Shown here: positions 23,687-31,251 of the stretch, piece after piece
Position numbering within the stretch: the stretch's first letter is position 1
Layout of the letters: every line of letters begins with the position of its first letter
Origin: Hyphomicrobiales bacterium
GTDB lineage: Bacteria > Pseudomonadota > Alphaproteobacteria > Rhizobiales > Devosiaceae
Assembly (NCBI GenBank): GCA_027487555.1
Contig: JAIYDI010000019.1
Span: 248,001-312,000, forward strand
Length of the DNA stretch: 64,000 nucleotides
Direction: 5' to 3'
Made by a program: the position numbers and the translations under genes
The notes under the pieces: model-generated
Database searches by the model: none
The model's input: only the letters and a program-made list of their open reading frames with translations
Told to the model about the DNA's origin: nothing

Positions 23687-25023
23687 GCAGATTGCAGGAA
23701 CCGGGTGATGCTTTCGGCCGCGTCGCGGCCCTGCGCGACGGCCGTGACCGTCAGGTCTTCGCCGCCGGTGGCGCAGTCCCCGCCGGCCCAGACGCGCGGG
23801 TTGGAGGTGCGTCCCTCCTCGTCGATGGCGATCTTTCCGCCGGCGATTTCCACGCCCTCGCCATCGGTGGCGAGGGTCTGGCCGATGGCCTTCATAACCT
23901 GGTCGCAGGGGAGGGTGAAGGTTTCGCCCGTGCCCTGGAGCTTGCCGTCCTTGAGTGCGGTATATTCGAGCTCGATGCCGGTGACCTTGCCGGCCTCGGT
24001 CAGCACACGCTTCGGTGCAACCCAATGCCGGATCACCACGCCCTTCGAGGCCGCGAGATCCTGCTCGAATTCCGAGGCGTTCATGTGCTCCTTGCCGCGA
24101 CGGTAGCACATGGTCACTTCCTCGGCGCCGAGCAGCTTCGACTGCACGGCGGCGTCGACCGCCGTCATGCCACCGCCGATGACGACGACGCGCCGGCCGA
24201 TCGGCAGGGTCGAGAGGTCGTCCGACTGGCGAAGGTTCGCGATGAAATCGACAGCATTCAGCGCGCCATCGGCATTCTCGCCATCGGCGCGCAGCGCGTT
24301 TACGCCACCGAGCCCCATGCCGAGGAAGACCGAGTCGAAGCCGTCGAGCAGTTCAGGCAACGAAAAATCCCGACCCAGCAGCTTTTCGTTGACGATGGTG
24401 ATGCCGCCAATCGCGGTAATGTAGTCGACTTCCTTCTGCGCGAAGCCATCCGGGGTCTTGTAGGAGGCAATGCCATATTCGTTGAGGCCGCCAGCCTTCG
24501 GCTTGCCGTCATACACCACGACGTCGTGGCCATGCATTGCCAGGCGATGTGCGCAAGCGAGGCCGGCCGGGCCGGCGCCGACGACTGCGATGCGCTTGCC
24601 GGTCGGGGTGGCGCGGGTAAAGAACTGCTTGTCCTTCTCCATCGCTTCGTCGGTCGCATAGCGCTGCAAGAGCCCGATCTGCACCGGCTTCCCTTCCGCC
24701 TCCATGCGGACGCAGGCCTCTTCACACAGTTGCTCGGTGGGGCAGACGCGGGCGCACATGCCGCCGAGAATGTTCTGCTTGAAGATTGTTTCCGCTGCGC
24801 CCAGGGCATTGCCGGTCGAAATCTCGCGGATGAAAAGCGGAATATCGATTTCGGTGGGGCAGGCGTTCATGCAGGGCGCATCATAACAGAAATAGCAGCG
24901 ATCTGCCTCGACCAGCGCCTCGTGCCGCCCCAGCGGCGCATGCAGATCGGAGAAATTCTCGGCATATTGGTCGGCGGCGAGCCGACCCGCAGCGATCCCG
25001 TCCTTCAGCCCCTGTACACCCAT
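23683..25023 (-). CDS. preT: NAD-dependent dihydropyrimidine dehydrogenase, PreT subunit
   Basis: A 446-residue flavoprotein of the glutamate-synthase small-subunit type. The N-terminal part has cysteine clusters for Fe-S centres (CYFCYDAPCMNACP, CARVCPTEQLCEEAC). Two nucleotide-binding folds follow: VVGAGPAGLACAHRL (FAD) and VVIGGGMTAVDAA (NAD(P)H), ending with WAGGDCATGGEDL. It takes electrons from NAD(P)H for PreA. The ATG at 25023 has a strong AAAGGAGGG site. A RutR-like operator lies about 54 bp upstream. Confidence 0.94.
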   Translation of the reverse strand: MGVQGLKDGIAAGRLAADQYAENFSDLHAPLGRHEALVEADRCYFCYDAPCMNACPTEIDIPLFIREISTGNALGAAETIFKQNILGGMCARVCPTEQLCEEACVRMEAEGKPVQIGLLQRYATDEAMEKDKQFFTRATPTGKRIAVVGAGPAGLACAHRLAMHGHDVVVYDGKPKAGGLNEYGIASYKTPDGFAQKEVDYITAIGGITIVNEKLLGRDFSLPELLDGFDSVFLGMGLGGVNALRADGENADGALNAVDFIANLRQSDDLSTLPIGRRVVVIGGGMTAVDAAVQSKLLGAEEVTMCYRRGKEHMNASEFEQDLAASKGVVIRHWVAPKRVLTEAGKVTGIELEYTALKDGKLQGTGETFTLPCDQVMKAIGQTLATDGEGVEIAGGKIAIDEEGRTSNPRVWAGGDCATGGEDLTVTAVAQGRDAAESITRFLQSA

Positions 25024-25393
25024 CCGATCCCTCCTTTGGAACCATTCCAGGCAGCAGGCTAGCGCGGGTCTGAAATTTTATCAATTGGTCAAAAATCAGA
25101 ATGTGACGCGTGCCACATTTGGCTCTGACGGCAGGGGGAAGGGGGTGTGTTCCACTTGCGGACGCGATATTTTTGCGTGCCGCAGGTGCAGTTCGCTCCA
25201 TCGCTGCGCGAGGCGTGCACTGCACACAAGTTATTGATTTGACTGCAGAGTTGTTGCCAATGCAGCCTATCCATGACTGTTGCGCATCCGCAACATATTG
25301 GCAGCGAATCTGCGCGTTCATCGGCAGTTCACAATTTGGCCCCGTCGGCTTTCTATCGGTCCGACTGTTGTCAACTACAGTGAGTATCGTGGA
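25024..25393. other. Divergent upstream region, preT / RlpA-like gene
   Basis: A 370-bp stretch without a supported gene, with lower GC than its surroundings. It holds the preT ribosome site, a RutR-like operator (25077-25092) and presumably promoters for both directions. An open frame on the plus strand from 25280 is read as untranslated leader of the RlpA-like gene. Confidence 0.5.
25077..25092. promoter_or_regulatory. RutR-like operator upstream of preT
   Basis: TTTATCA-AT-TGGTCAA matches 12 of 14 defined positions of the RutR operator, with a perfect right half. It lies 54-69 bp upstream of the preT start, a normal place for repression. It suggests that preT-orf106-preA is in the regulon of the TetR protein at 18751. 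Confidence 0.62.
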
Positions 25394-25756
25394 TTGATCA
25401 AATACAGTGTTGGTGCCGCGCTGGTGGCAGGGCTCATCCTCTCAGCAACCGGCTCCGCTTGGGCGGGCGGCACGCAATGCGGTGGGGCATCCTGGTATGG
25501 GCCAGGTTTCCATGGCAAGAAGACCGCCTCCGGCCAGCGGTTCAACCAGAATGCCCTCACGGCGGCCCACAAGTCGCTGCCGCTTGGTACAGTGGTGAAG
25601 GTGGTCGACCAGCGGACAGGCAAGTCCGTTAAGGTGACAATCAACGATCGCGGCCCCTATACGCATGGGCGCATTATTGACTTGTCCAAGGCAGCCGCGA
25701 CACAGCTCGGCTTCATCGGCCGGGGCACAACCAAGGTCTGCCTCGCCGCGCTCTGA
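25394..25756 (+). CDS. RlpA-like septal/cell-wall protein (double-psi beta-barrel)
   Basis: A 120-residue exported protein. A signal peptide (IKYSVGAALVAGLILSATGS then AWA) precedes a double-psi beta-barrel domain with GGASWYGPGFHGKKTASGQR, LTAAHKSLPLGTVVKV and INDRGPYTHGRIIDLSKAAA, the core of RlpA. The catalytic Asp of active RlpA lytic transglycosylases falls in NDRGPY, so peptidoglycan cleavage is possible. There is no SPOR domain. The start is uncertain: the TTG at 25394 gives a clean signal peptide but has only a weak GGA upstream, and ATG at 25280 adds a 38-residue tail not expected in this family. Confidence 0.78.
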   Translation: MIKYSVGAALVAGLILSATGSAWAGGTQCGGASWYGPGFHGKKTASGQRFNQNALTAAHKSLPLGTVVKVVDQRTGKSVKVTINDRGPYTHGRIIDLSKAAATQLGFIGRGTTKVCLAAL

Positions 25757-25799
25757 CCTTTCGAGCGCAGCGCAAGCCCACAGGACCCGATCGGGTCAA

Positions 25800-25833
25800 A
25801 AGCCGGCCGCAGGACTGACGTCCCGGCCGGCTT
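25800..25833. terminator. Bidirectional hairpin terminator
   Basis: AAGCCGGCCG (25800-25809) and CGGCCGGCTT (25824-25833) are exact complements with a 14-nt loop, placed between two converging genes (stops at 25756 and 25837). On the minus strand the stem is followed by TTTTG. Confidence 0.78.
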
Positions 25834-25836
25834 GTC

Positions 25837-26325
25837 TCATTTCAGGTTCGATACTGCCACATCGTCGAGGCAAAGAATCCAGGGCTCCTTGCCACCGCCG
25901 AACTGAAATGCCACCTGCGCGTTCTTGCGTCCTTCCGCGGGCGTGAAATCCACGGAGTAACTGGTGAGCTCCGCCGTCAGTTCCTGGTCGATGCTCGCAT
26001 AGGGCGTCCAGGGCGGCATCGGGATTTGCACCAGCGCACGTATAGTTGCATTCGGCTTCGCCTGCGCCTTGAAACTGAAGCGATATTTTACGCCGGTCTT
26101 GAGCGGGACGTCGTTCTGGCCGATGATGACATCCCACAGCTCGACCGTGCCACCAGGCACGTTCATGCAAAGCGTGCCTTCCACGACGCTCATCTTGAGC
26201 GACATCGGCGTCTTCCACCATGGGTCGATCCCGGCGGCGAAGCCCGGATTCTTCACGAAGTTGGCCGCACCGGCCGGCGCGGTCAAAAGCACTGCGCACA
26301 AAGTCGCGCCAAAAATCTTACGCAT
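25837..26325 (-). CDS. Secreted carbohydrate-binding-like (CBM4/9-type) protein
   Basis: A 162-residue protein with a signal peptide (MRKIFGATLCAVLLTAPAGA) and a single beta-sandwich domain. FVKNPGFAAGIDPWW, VPLKTGVKYRFSFKAQAKPN, YSVDFTPAEGRKNAQVAFQF and WILCLDDVAVSNL follow the order of CBM4/9 (galactose-binding-like) domains. No catalytic domain is attached. It may bind sugars at the cell surface; the ligand is unknown. It converges with the RlpA-like gene and is divergent from adenine deaminase. Confidence 0.72.
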   Translation of the reverse strand: MRKIFGATLCAVLLTAPAGAANFVKNPGFAAGIDPWWKTPMSLKMSVVEGTLCMNVPGGTVELWDVIIGQNDVPLKTGVKYRFSFKAQAKPNATIRALVQIPMPPWTPYASIDQELTAELTSYSVDFTPAEGRKNAQVAFQFGGGKEPWILCLDDVAVSNLK

Positions 26326-26452
26326 GGATACCCCCAGGATGTTTCCACCGACATTAGGCGAGTCGTCCCGCAGGCGTAATGCGCTTGACGCGACTATCCG
26401 CCTCGGACTTGGCTGGGCTCATCCACCGTGATGATTTTGACTGGAGCTTGCC

Positions 26453-28246
26453 TTGCCCATCCGCCCATGGTCTGAAACCGCCCCGATCCTCATCGATGTC
26501 GCCATGGGTCGTCGTCCGGCGGATTTGCTGATCCGCAACGGCCGCTGGGTGAACGTGCATTCGGGCGAGATCCTCGCCGGGCACGATGTCGCCATTTCCT
26601 CAGGCCGCTTTGCGGCAATCGCTCCCGATCTCAGCTATGTCATCGGGCCGCAGACGCAGGTGATCGATGCTCTCGGCCGCTACATGCTTCCCGGCCTCTG
26701 CGACGCGCACATGCATGTCGAAAGCGGCATGGTGACGGTGACGGAGTTCTGCCGCGCGGTGATTCCACATGGTACGACATCGATGTTTGTCGACCCCCAC
26801 GAGATCGCCAACGTGCTCGGTGTCCGGGGTGTCCGGCTGATGCATGACGAGGCCGCAGCGATGCCGGTCTCGGTTTATGTGCAGGCGCCGAGCTGCGTGC
26901 CCTCTGCACCGGGCCTCGAGACGCCTGGTGCCGAAATCAGCCCCGAAGACGTTGCCGAGATGCTCACCTGGCCTGGCATTATCGGACTTGGCGAGATGAT
27001 GAATTTCCCAGGCGTTGCAGCGGGAGACGGCAAGATGCTTGCCGAAATCGCCGCCACCCAACACGCAGGCAAGACGGTTGGTGGACACTATGCCAGCCCG
27101 GATCTTGGCCGGCCATTCCTGGGGTATCTCGCGGGTGGTCCGGCGGATGACCATGAGGGCACACGCCTCGAGGATGCCGTGGCGCGGGTACGGCAGGGCA
27201 TGCGCGCCATGCTGCGGCTCGGCTCTGCCTGGTTCGACATCGCCCCGCAGGTCAAGGCGATCACCGAGTTGGGGCTCGATAGCCGGAACTTCCTCATCTG
27301 CACCGATGACAGCCATTCGGGTACGCTGGTGAACGAAGGCCATGTCGATCGCGCCCTGCGCCACGCCATTGCCTGCGGCTTGAAACCCATCACCGCCATC
27401 CAGATGGCGACGCTGAACACCGCAGCGCATTTCGGCCTTGAGCGCGAACTGGGCTCGATTGCGCCGGGCCGCCGCGCCGACGTGATCCTTTCGAGCGATC
27501 TCGTGACACTGCCGATCGAACTGGTGATCGGGCAGGGCCGGGTGCTGGCCGAAAATGGCGCGATGACGGCTGAGCTGCCCGAATATGCCTATCCGCAATC
27601 GGCAAAAGGCACGGTGAGGCTCGGCAAGTCGCTTGCTGCCGAGGATTTCGTCATCGCCGCGCCCGCCGGAAAGAACGCGGTGACCGCTCGGGTCATCGGC
27701 GTCATCGAGAACCAGGCGGGCACGAAGGCGCTTGAGCGCAGCCTGCCGGTCCGCGACGGCGCGGTTGAGCCCGACCCGGCGCAGGATGTCTGCCAGATCG
27801 CGCTTGTCGAGCGGCATCGCGGTACGGGCGCGGTCGTCAACGCGCTGGTTTCGGGCTTCGGCTACAATCGCCCTTGCGCCGTCGCCTCTACAGTGGCGCA
27901 TGACAGCCACCAGATGATCGTTGTCGGCACCAACCGCGCCGATATGGCGCTTGCCGCGAACCGGCTGGGCGAGGTCGGCGGCGGTGCCATCGTCGTCTCC
28001 GAAGGCAAGGTGCTGGCGCTGGTCGAACTGCCGATCGCCGGGCTGATGAGCGATGAGCGCGCCGAGATCGTGGCGAAGAAGGCCGATGCCTTGGTCGAAG
28101 CGATGCGCGCCTGCGGCTGCACGCTCAACAACGCCTTCATGCAGCATTCGCTGCTGGCGCTGGTGGTGATCCCAGAACTCAGGATTTCCGACAAGGGGCT
28201 GATCGACGTGACGCGCTTCGCGCCCACTTCGCTTTTTGTGGATTGA
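26453..28246 (+). CDS. ade: Adenine deaminase
   Basis: A 597-residue amidohydrolase matching the bacterial/archaeal Ade type, not the adenosine deaminase type. DAHMHVESGMVTV holds the metal-binding His pair, FVDPHEIANVLG and GLGEMMNFPGV follow, CTDDSH supplies the Asp, and the C-terminal domain includes VASTVAHDSHQMIVVGTN and GCTLNNAFMQHSLL. It deaminates adenine to hypoxanthine. The start is TTG at 26453, preceded by GGAG with 6-nt spacing; the first in-frame ATG would remove part of the N-terminal domain. It is a single gene near the pyrimidine locus, consistent with nucleobase use. Confidence 0.92.
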   Translation: MPIRPWSETAPILIDVAMGRRPADLLIRNGRWVNVHSGEILAGHDVAISSGRFAAIAPDLSYVIGPQTQVIDALGRYMLPGLCDAHMHVESGMVTVTEFCRAVIPHGTTSMFVDPHEIANVLGVRGVRLMHDEAAAMPVSVYVQAPSCVPSAPGLETPGAEISPEDVAEMLTWPGIIGLGEMMNFPGVAAGDGKMLAEIAATQHAGKTVGGHYASPDLGRPFLGYLAGGPADDHEGTRLEDAVARVRQGMRAMLRLGSAWFDIAPQVKAITELGLDSRNFLICTDDSHSGTLVNEGHVDRALRHAIACGLKPITAIQMATLNTAAHFGLERELGSIAPGRRADVILSSDLVTLPIELVIGQGRVLAENGAMTAELPEYAYPQSAKGTVRLGKSLAAEDFVIAAPAGKNAVTARVIGVIENQAGTKALERSLPVRDGAVEPDPAQDVCQIALVERHRGTGAVVNALVSGFGYNRPCAVASTVAHDSHQMIVVGTNRADMALAANRLGEVGGGAIVVSEGKVLALVELPIAGLMSDERAEIVAKKADALVEAMRACGCTLNNAFMQHSLLALVVIPELRISDKGLIDVTRFAPTSLFVD

Positions 28247-28256
28247 GGGCCGCCCC

Positions 28257-28730
28257 TCAGCAGGCCGGGTCAGGGCGGAGCGATCGCACCATCCGGTCGA
28301 CCGCCGGATCGACCTCGGCGCGGTCAACGCGCGAATAGACGAGGTCGAACCCGGCATAGGCCGTGGACTCGCACAGACGTGTCAGGCGCTTGTAGAGAAT
28401 TCGCGCGCCCATGGTCCCCGAAAAACTCGCCCAGCTTGGCGTGACAGCTTCGTAGCTCAACGCCCAGCCATCGGCGGTGAGCGCATCCCGCGCCGCTCGC
28501 GCCATCGCCTCGAAATCCGCGCCGACATCATAGCCGCCATAGATGGCAAGGCGGGTCGCCCCGGCCCGGAGGGCGATGCCATCGCCATTATCCGCCTCGC
28601 GGCCCCATTCGAGACCGGGCGGAACTTCCATCCGATAGCCGAAACGGGCATTTCCATAGATCAGCCAGTCTACCGCCAGGCTCTGCAGGGCGGCGCTGAG
28701 GATCAGCAAAAGCGCGAGAACGATACGCAT
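28257..28730 (-). CDS. Small secreted protein of unknown function
   Basis: A 157-residue protein with a signal peptide (MRIVLALLLILSAALQSLA). The mature part has YGNARFGYRMEVPPGLEWG near the start, a pattern common in secreted bacterial proteins with a beta-sheet domain, and two cysteines (TRLCEST, PDPAC) at the end. No named family is recognised. A TTG at 28766 would add 12 residues before the signal peptide and is not preferred. It converges with adenine deaminase, with 10 bp between stops. Confidence 0.62.
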   Translation of the reverse strand: MRIVLALLLILSAALQSLAVDWLIYGNARFGYRMEVPPGLEWGREADNGDGIALRAGATRLAIYGGYDVGADFEAMARAARDALTADGWALSYEAVTPSWASFSGTMGARILYKRLTRLCESTAYAGFDLVYSRVDRAEVDPAVDRMVRSLRPDPAC

Positions 28731-28784
28731 GGCGGAATGCTGCGCCTTGGCGGTGCGATTTGGCAAGCCGGCACACTGAACGCG

Positions 28785-29687
28785 TCAGACGACGATGATG
28801 CCCGAATGCTTGGCCTTCTGCTCGGGCTCGACATGGATGGTGATCTGCGCGCCGGCAACCTGTTCGCGCAGCTTCGCCTCGATGGCATCGCAGATTGTAT
28901 GTGCCGCCTCGACGCTCATCGCCCCGGGCACCACGAGATGGAAATCGATGAAGGTCATCTTGCCGGCCTGTCGCGTGCGGATATCATGCGCCTCGATGGC
29001 ACCGGTGGCATTGACCGAAATGATTTCCTTTATCTGCTTCAGCATCGCCGGATCGACCGCGACATCCATGAGACCGATGACGCTCGAACGGATCACCTGC
29101 CACCCCGACCAAAGGATCGTGACGCCGACAAACGCGGCCAGCACCGCATCAAGCTGGCGGTAGCCCGTCGCGGCAGCAAGCAGCACGCCAGCCAACACAC
29201 CGATAGTTGAGAGTACGTCGGTCCACAGGTGCTTGCCATCGGCTTCGAGCGCCGGCGATCGTGCCTCACGGCCGGTGCGGGTGAGCCAAACTGCCCAGAT
29301 GGCGTTGATGGCAGTCGCGGCGACGCTGACGCCGAGGCCGAGCGGATCGAGCTTGAAATCGCGCGGGTTGACGAAGCCGAGCCAGGCCTCGCGGAAGATC
29401 AGCATGGCGGCGACCGCGATGAATATGCCGATGAACACCGCCGAAAAGTACTCTGCCTTGTGGTAGCCATAGGGCAGCGTGGCGCTCGCGGGGCGGGAGG
29501 CAAGGCGCACGGCGACCAGCGCGACCACCGCGGTCACGACATTCACCACGCTTTCAAGCGCGTCGGAATAGAGCGCGATCGAGCCCGTCGTCCAGGCGGA
29601 AAAGCCCTTCAGCGCCAGTACCACAATGGCGACGGCAAGGCTGCCATAGGCGACGCGGATGGTGATGTCAGAGGTGCCATGAACCAT
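28785..29687 (-). CDS. Cation diffusion facilitator (CDF) metal exporter
   Basis: A 300-residue membrane protein with six transmembrane segments and a C-terminal cytoplasmic metal-sensing domain. The first metal site is in YSDALESVVNV (Asp, with a partner in the HLWTDVLS helix). GYHKAEYFSA and IEAHDIRTRQAGKMTFIDFH are standard CDF features. It exports Zn, Co, Ni, Mn or Fe; the ion is not readable. The ATG at 29687 lacks a clear ribosome site, and the frame remains open to a GTG at 29858 through a His/Ser/Asn-rich stretch that may be a true N-terminal extension. It is divergent from the cobalamin operon, so cobalt is a fair guess. Confidence 0.85.
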   Translation of the reverse strand: MVHGTSDITIRVAYGSLAVAIVVLALKGFSAWTTGSIALYSDALESVVNVVTAVVALVAVRLASRPASATLPYGYHKAEYFSAVFIGIFIAVAAMLIFREAWLGFVNPRDFKLDPLGLGVSVAATAINAIWAVWLTRTGREARSPALEADGKHLWTDVLSTIGVLAGVLLAAATGYRQLDAVLAAFVGVTILWSGWQVIRSSVIGLMDVAVDPAMLKQIKEIISVNATGAIEAHDIRTRQAGKMTFIDFHLVVPGAMSVEAAHTICDAIEAKLREQVAGAQITIHVEPEQKAKHSGIIVV

Positions 29688-29994
29688 TCCGAGGGCATAG
29701 ACGTAAGGACCAAGGCTGACAAGTCCATGACTTTGCGAGTGATTTTGAGAAGCGTTCCGATCTGGATGGCGGCTATGGCCGGAATCGTTTGACCCCTGCG
29801 CCCCCGCGGCCTTACAAGCACCGCCTGTTGCAGCGTTCCCCGAGGGACTGGAATTCACGTCCGGTGCGGTCGACCCAAATCGGGGACCAAGCCCGGAGCT
29901 GCTGGATAAGCCTTTGGGAACTCTGCCTCATCGGGGCGGATGTGGACAGACGTGCTGTTCGCTATCCGGCCCCCATCACACTACGAGGCGCGCC
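29688..29994. other. Divergent region, CDF exporter / cobalamin operon
   Basis: A 307-bp stretch. The left half may encode an N-terminal extension of the CDF protein (frame open to 29858). The right half must contain the promoter of the cobalamin operon. I looked on both strands for a cobalamin riboswitch (B12 box and GCCACTG element) and did not find one. Confidence 0.45.
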
Positions 29995-31251
29995 GTGACC
30001 ACCAACCTGAAACTGCCCGAAGGCACCGGCGTCATGCTGTGCGGCCACGGTAGCCGCAACCAGCGCGCCGTGGGCGAATTCGCTGTCCTCGCCGATCGCC
30101 TGCGCGAGCGCATGACAGGGGTGCCGGTGGAGTATGGCTATCTCGAATTCGCCAACCCGGTGATCCACAATGGGCTCGACAGGCTGCGGGAGCATGGCGT
30201 CAGTCGTATTCTCGCGGTGCCGGGCATGCTGTTCGCCGCAGGACACACCAAGAACGATATCCCCTCGGTGCTCAACACCTACCAGGCAGCGCATCCTGTC
30301 CTCGAGATCACCTATGGGCGCGAGCTCGGCGTCGATCTGAAGATGCTGCGCGCCGCCGGCGACCGCATCGAGGAAGCGCTGTCGGCCAGTCCGCGCCAGA
30401 TCGAGCGCACGCGGACGCTGCTGGTCGTCGTCGGTCGCGGTGCATCCGACCCCGATGCCAATTCCAATGTGGCCAAAGTGATGCGGATGCTATGGGAAGG
30501 CATGGGTTTCGGCTGGGGCGAAGTGGCCTATTCGGGGGTCACCTTCCCGCTGGTTGCCCCTGCGCTCGAACACGCGGCAAGGCTCGGCTACGAGCGGATC
30601 GTGGTCTTCCCGTATTTCCTGTTCACGGGAGTGCTGGTGAAGCGCATCTATGATGCCGTGGACGAGGCCGCCGCCGCGCATCCCGAGATAGAGTATCTCA
30701 AGGCCCCTTATCTCAACGACCATCCGTTGGTCATCGACACTTTCGTTGACCGCCTGCAGGAGATGCTGGTTGGCCAGAACCTGATGAACTGCGCGATGTG
30801 CAAGTATCGCGAGCAGGTGCTGGGCTTCGAGGCCGAAGTCGGCCTGAAGCAGGAGAGCCACCACCACCATGTCGAAGGCATTGGCGGTGGGCTCGAGAAC
30901 TGCCCCTGCAAGGGCGATTGCGACAGTTCCTGCCGCGACGAAGCCTTCTGCCTGAAGCACGGGCTCAAGTGGACGCCACTCCACCAGCATGGCCACGGGC
31001 CTGATCACGGCCACGACCACACGCATCCGCATGGCCACGGGCACGATCACGCGCATCCCCATGTTCATGCACCGGCAAGGCATGCGCTTCTGAGCGGCGC
31101 AGCGCCATTGACGAGTTTTGCGCCGCCAGTTGCCGCAGCCGACTCTGCCCCAGACCACCACCACCCCTATCCGCATGCCGATCACCCGTTGGGCCCCAGG
31201 ACCCTGCCCAAGGTGCCCGGCCGCCTCGCCCGCGAGAGCCAGGAGAACTGA
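29995..31251 (+). CDS. cbiX: Sirohydrochlorin cobaltochelatase CbiX, with Cys-rich and His-rich tail
   Basis: A 418-residue chelatase. It has two CbiX-type repeats: LCGHGSRNQRAVGEF (His18) with GMLFAAGHTKND, then LVVVGRGASDPDANSN and VFPYFLFTGVLVKRIYDAV. These insert Co2+ into sirohydrochlorin/precorrin-2, the first committed step of the cobalt-early route. After residue ~260 comes an MNCAMC motif, as in the Fe-S-binding MxCxxC of Bacillus megaterium CbiX, then NCPCKGDCDSSC and a His-rich tail (HGHGPDHGHDHTHPHGHGHD and more), probably metal storage. The GTG at 29995 has CGAGG upstream. Its stop overlaps the next start (TGATG). Confidence 0.9.
   Translation: MTTNLKLPEGTGVMLCGHGSRNQRAVGEFAVLADRLRERMTGVPVEYGYLEFANPVIHNGLDRLREHGVSRILAVPGMLFAAGHTKNDIPSVLNTYQAAHPVLEITYGRELGVDLKMLRAAGDRIEEALSASPRQIERTRTLLVVVGRGASDPDANSNVAKVMRMLWEGMGFGWGEVAYSGVTFPLVAPALEHAARLGYERIVVFPYFLFTGVLVKRIYDAVDEAAAAHPEIEYLKAPYLNDHPLVIDTFVDRLQEMLVGQNLMNCAMCKYREQVLGFEAEVGLKQESHHHHVEGIGGGLENCPCKGDCDSSCRDEAFCLKHGLKWTPLHQHGHGPDHGHDHTHPHGHGHDHAHPHVHAPARHALLSGAAPLTSFAPPVAAADSAPDHHHPYPHADHPLGPRTLPKVPGRLARESQEN

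Noticed and set aside
23687..24109. Long version of the 106-aa gene starting at 24109
   Set aside because: The extra part is an alternative frame of preT with low-complexity composition; the ATGA overlap at 23686 marks the real start.
29760..29994. Cobalamin riboswitch upstream of the cobalamin operon
   Set aside because: I checked both strands for the B12 box (AGxCAGGAGACCTGC-type), the GCCACTG element and the CCCGCAACTGTAA core and found none. A few GC-rich stretches look alike but do not line up.
30990..31080. His-rich coding repeats in cbiX as a DNA tandem repeat array
   Set aside because: The repetition comes from His/Gly/Asp codons of the metal-binding tail, is imperfect, and stays in frame.
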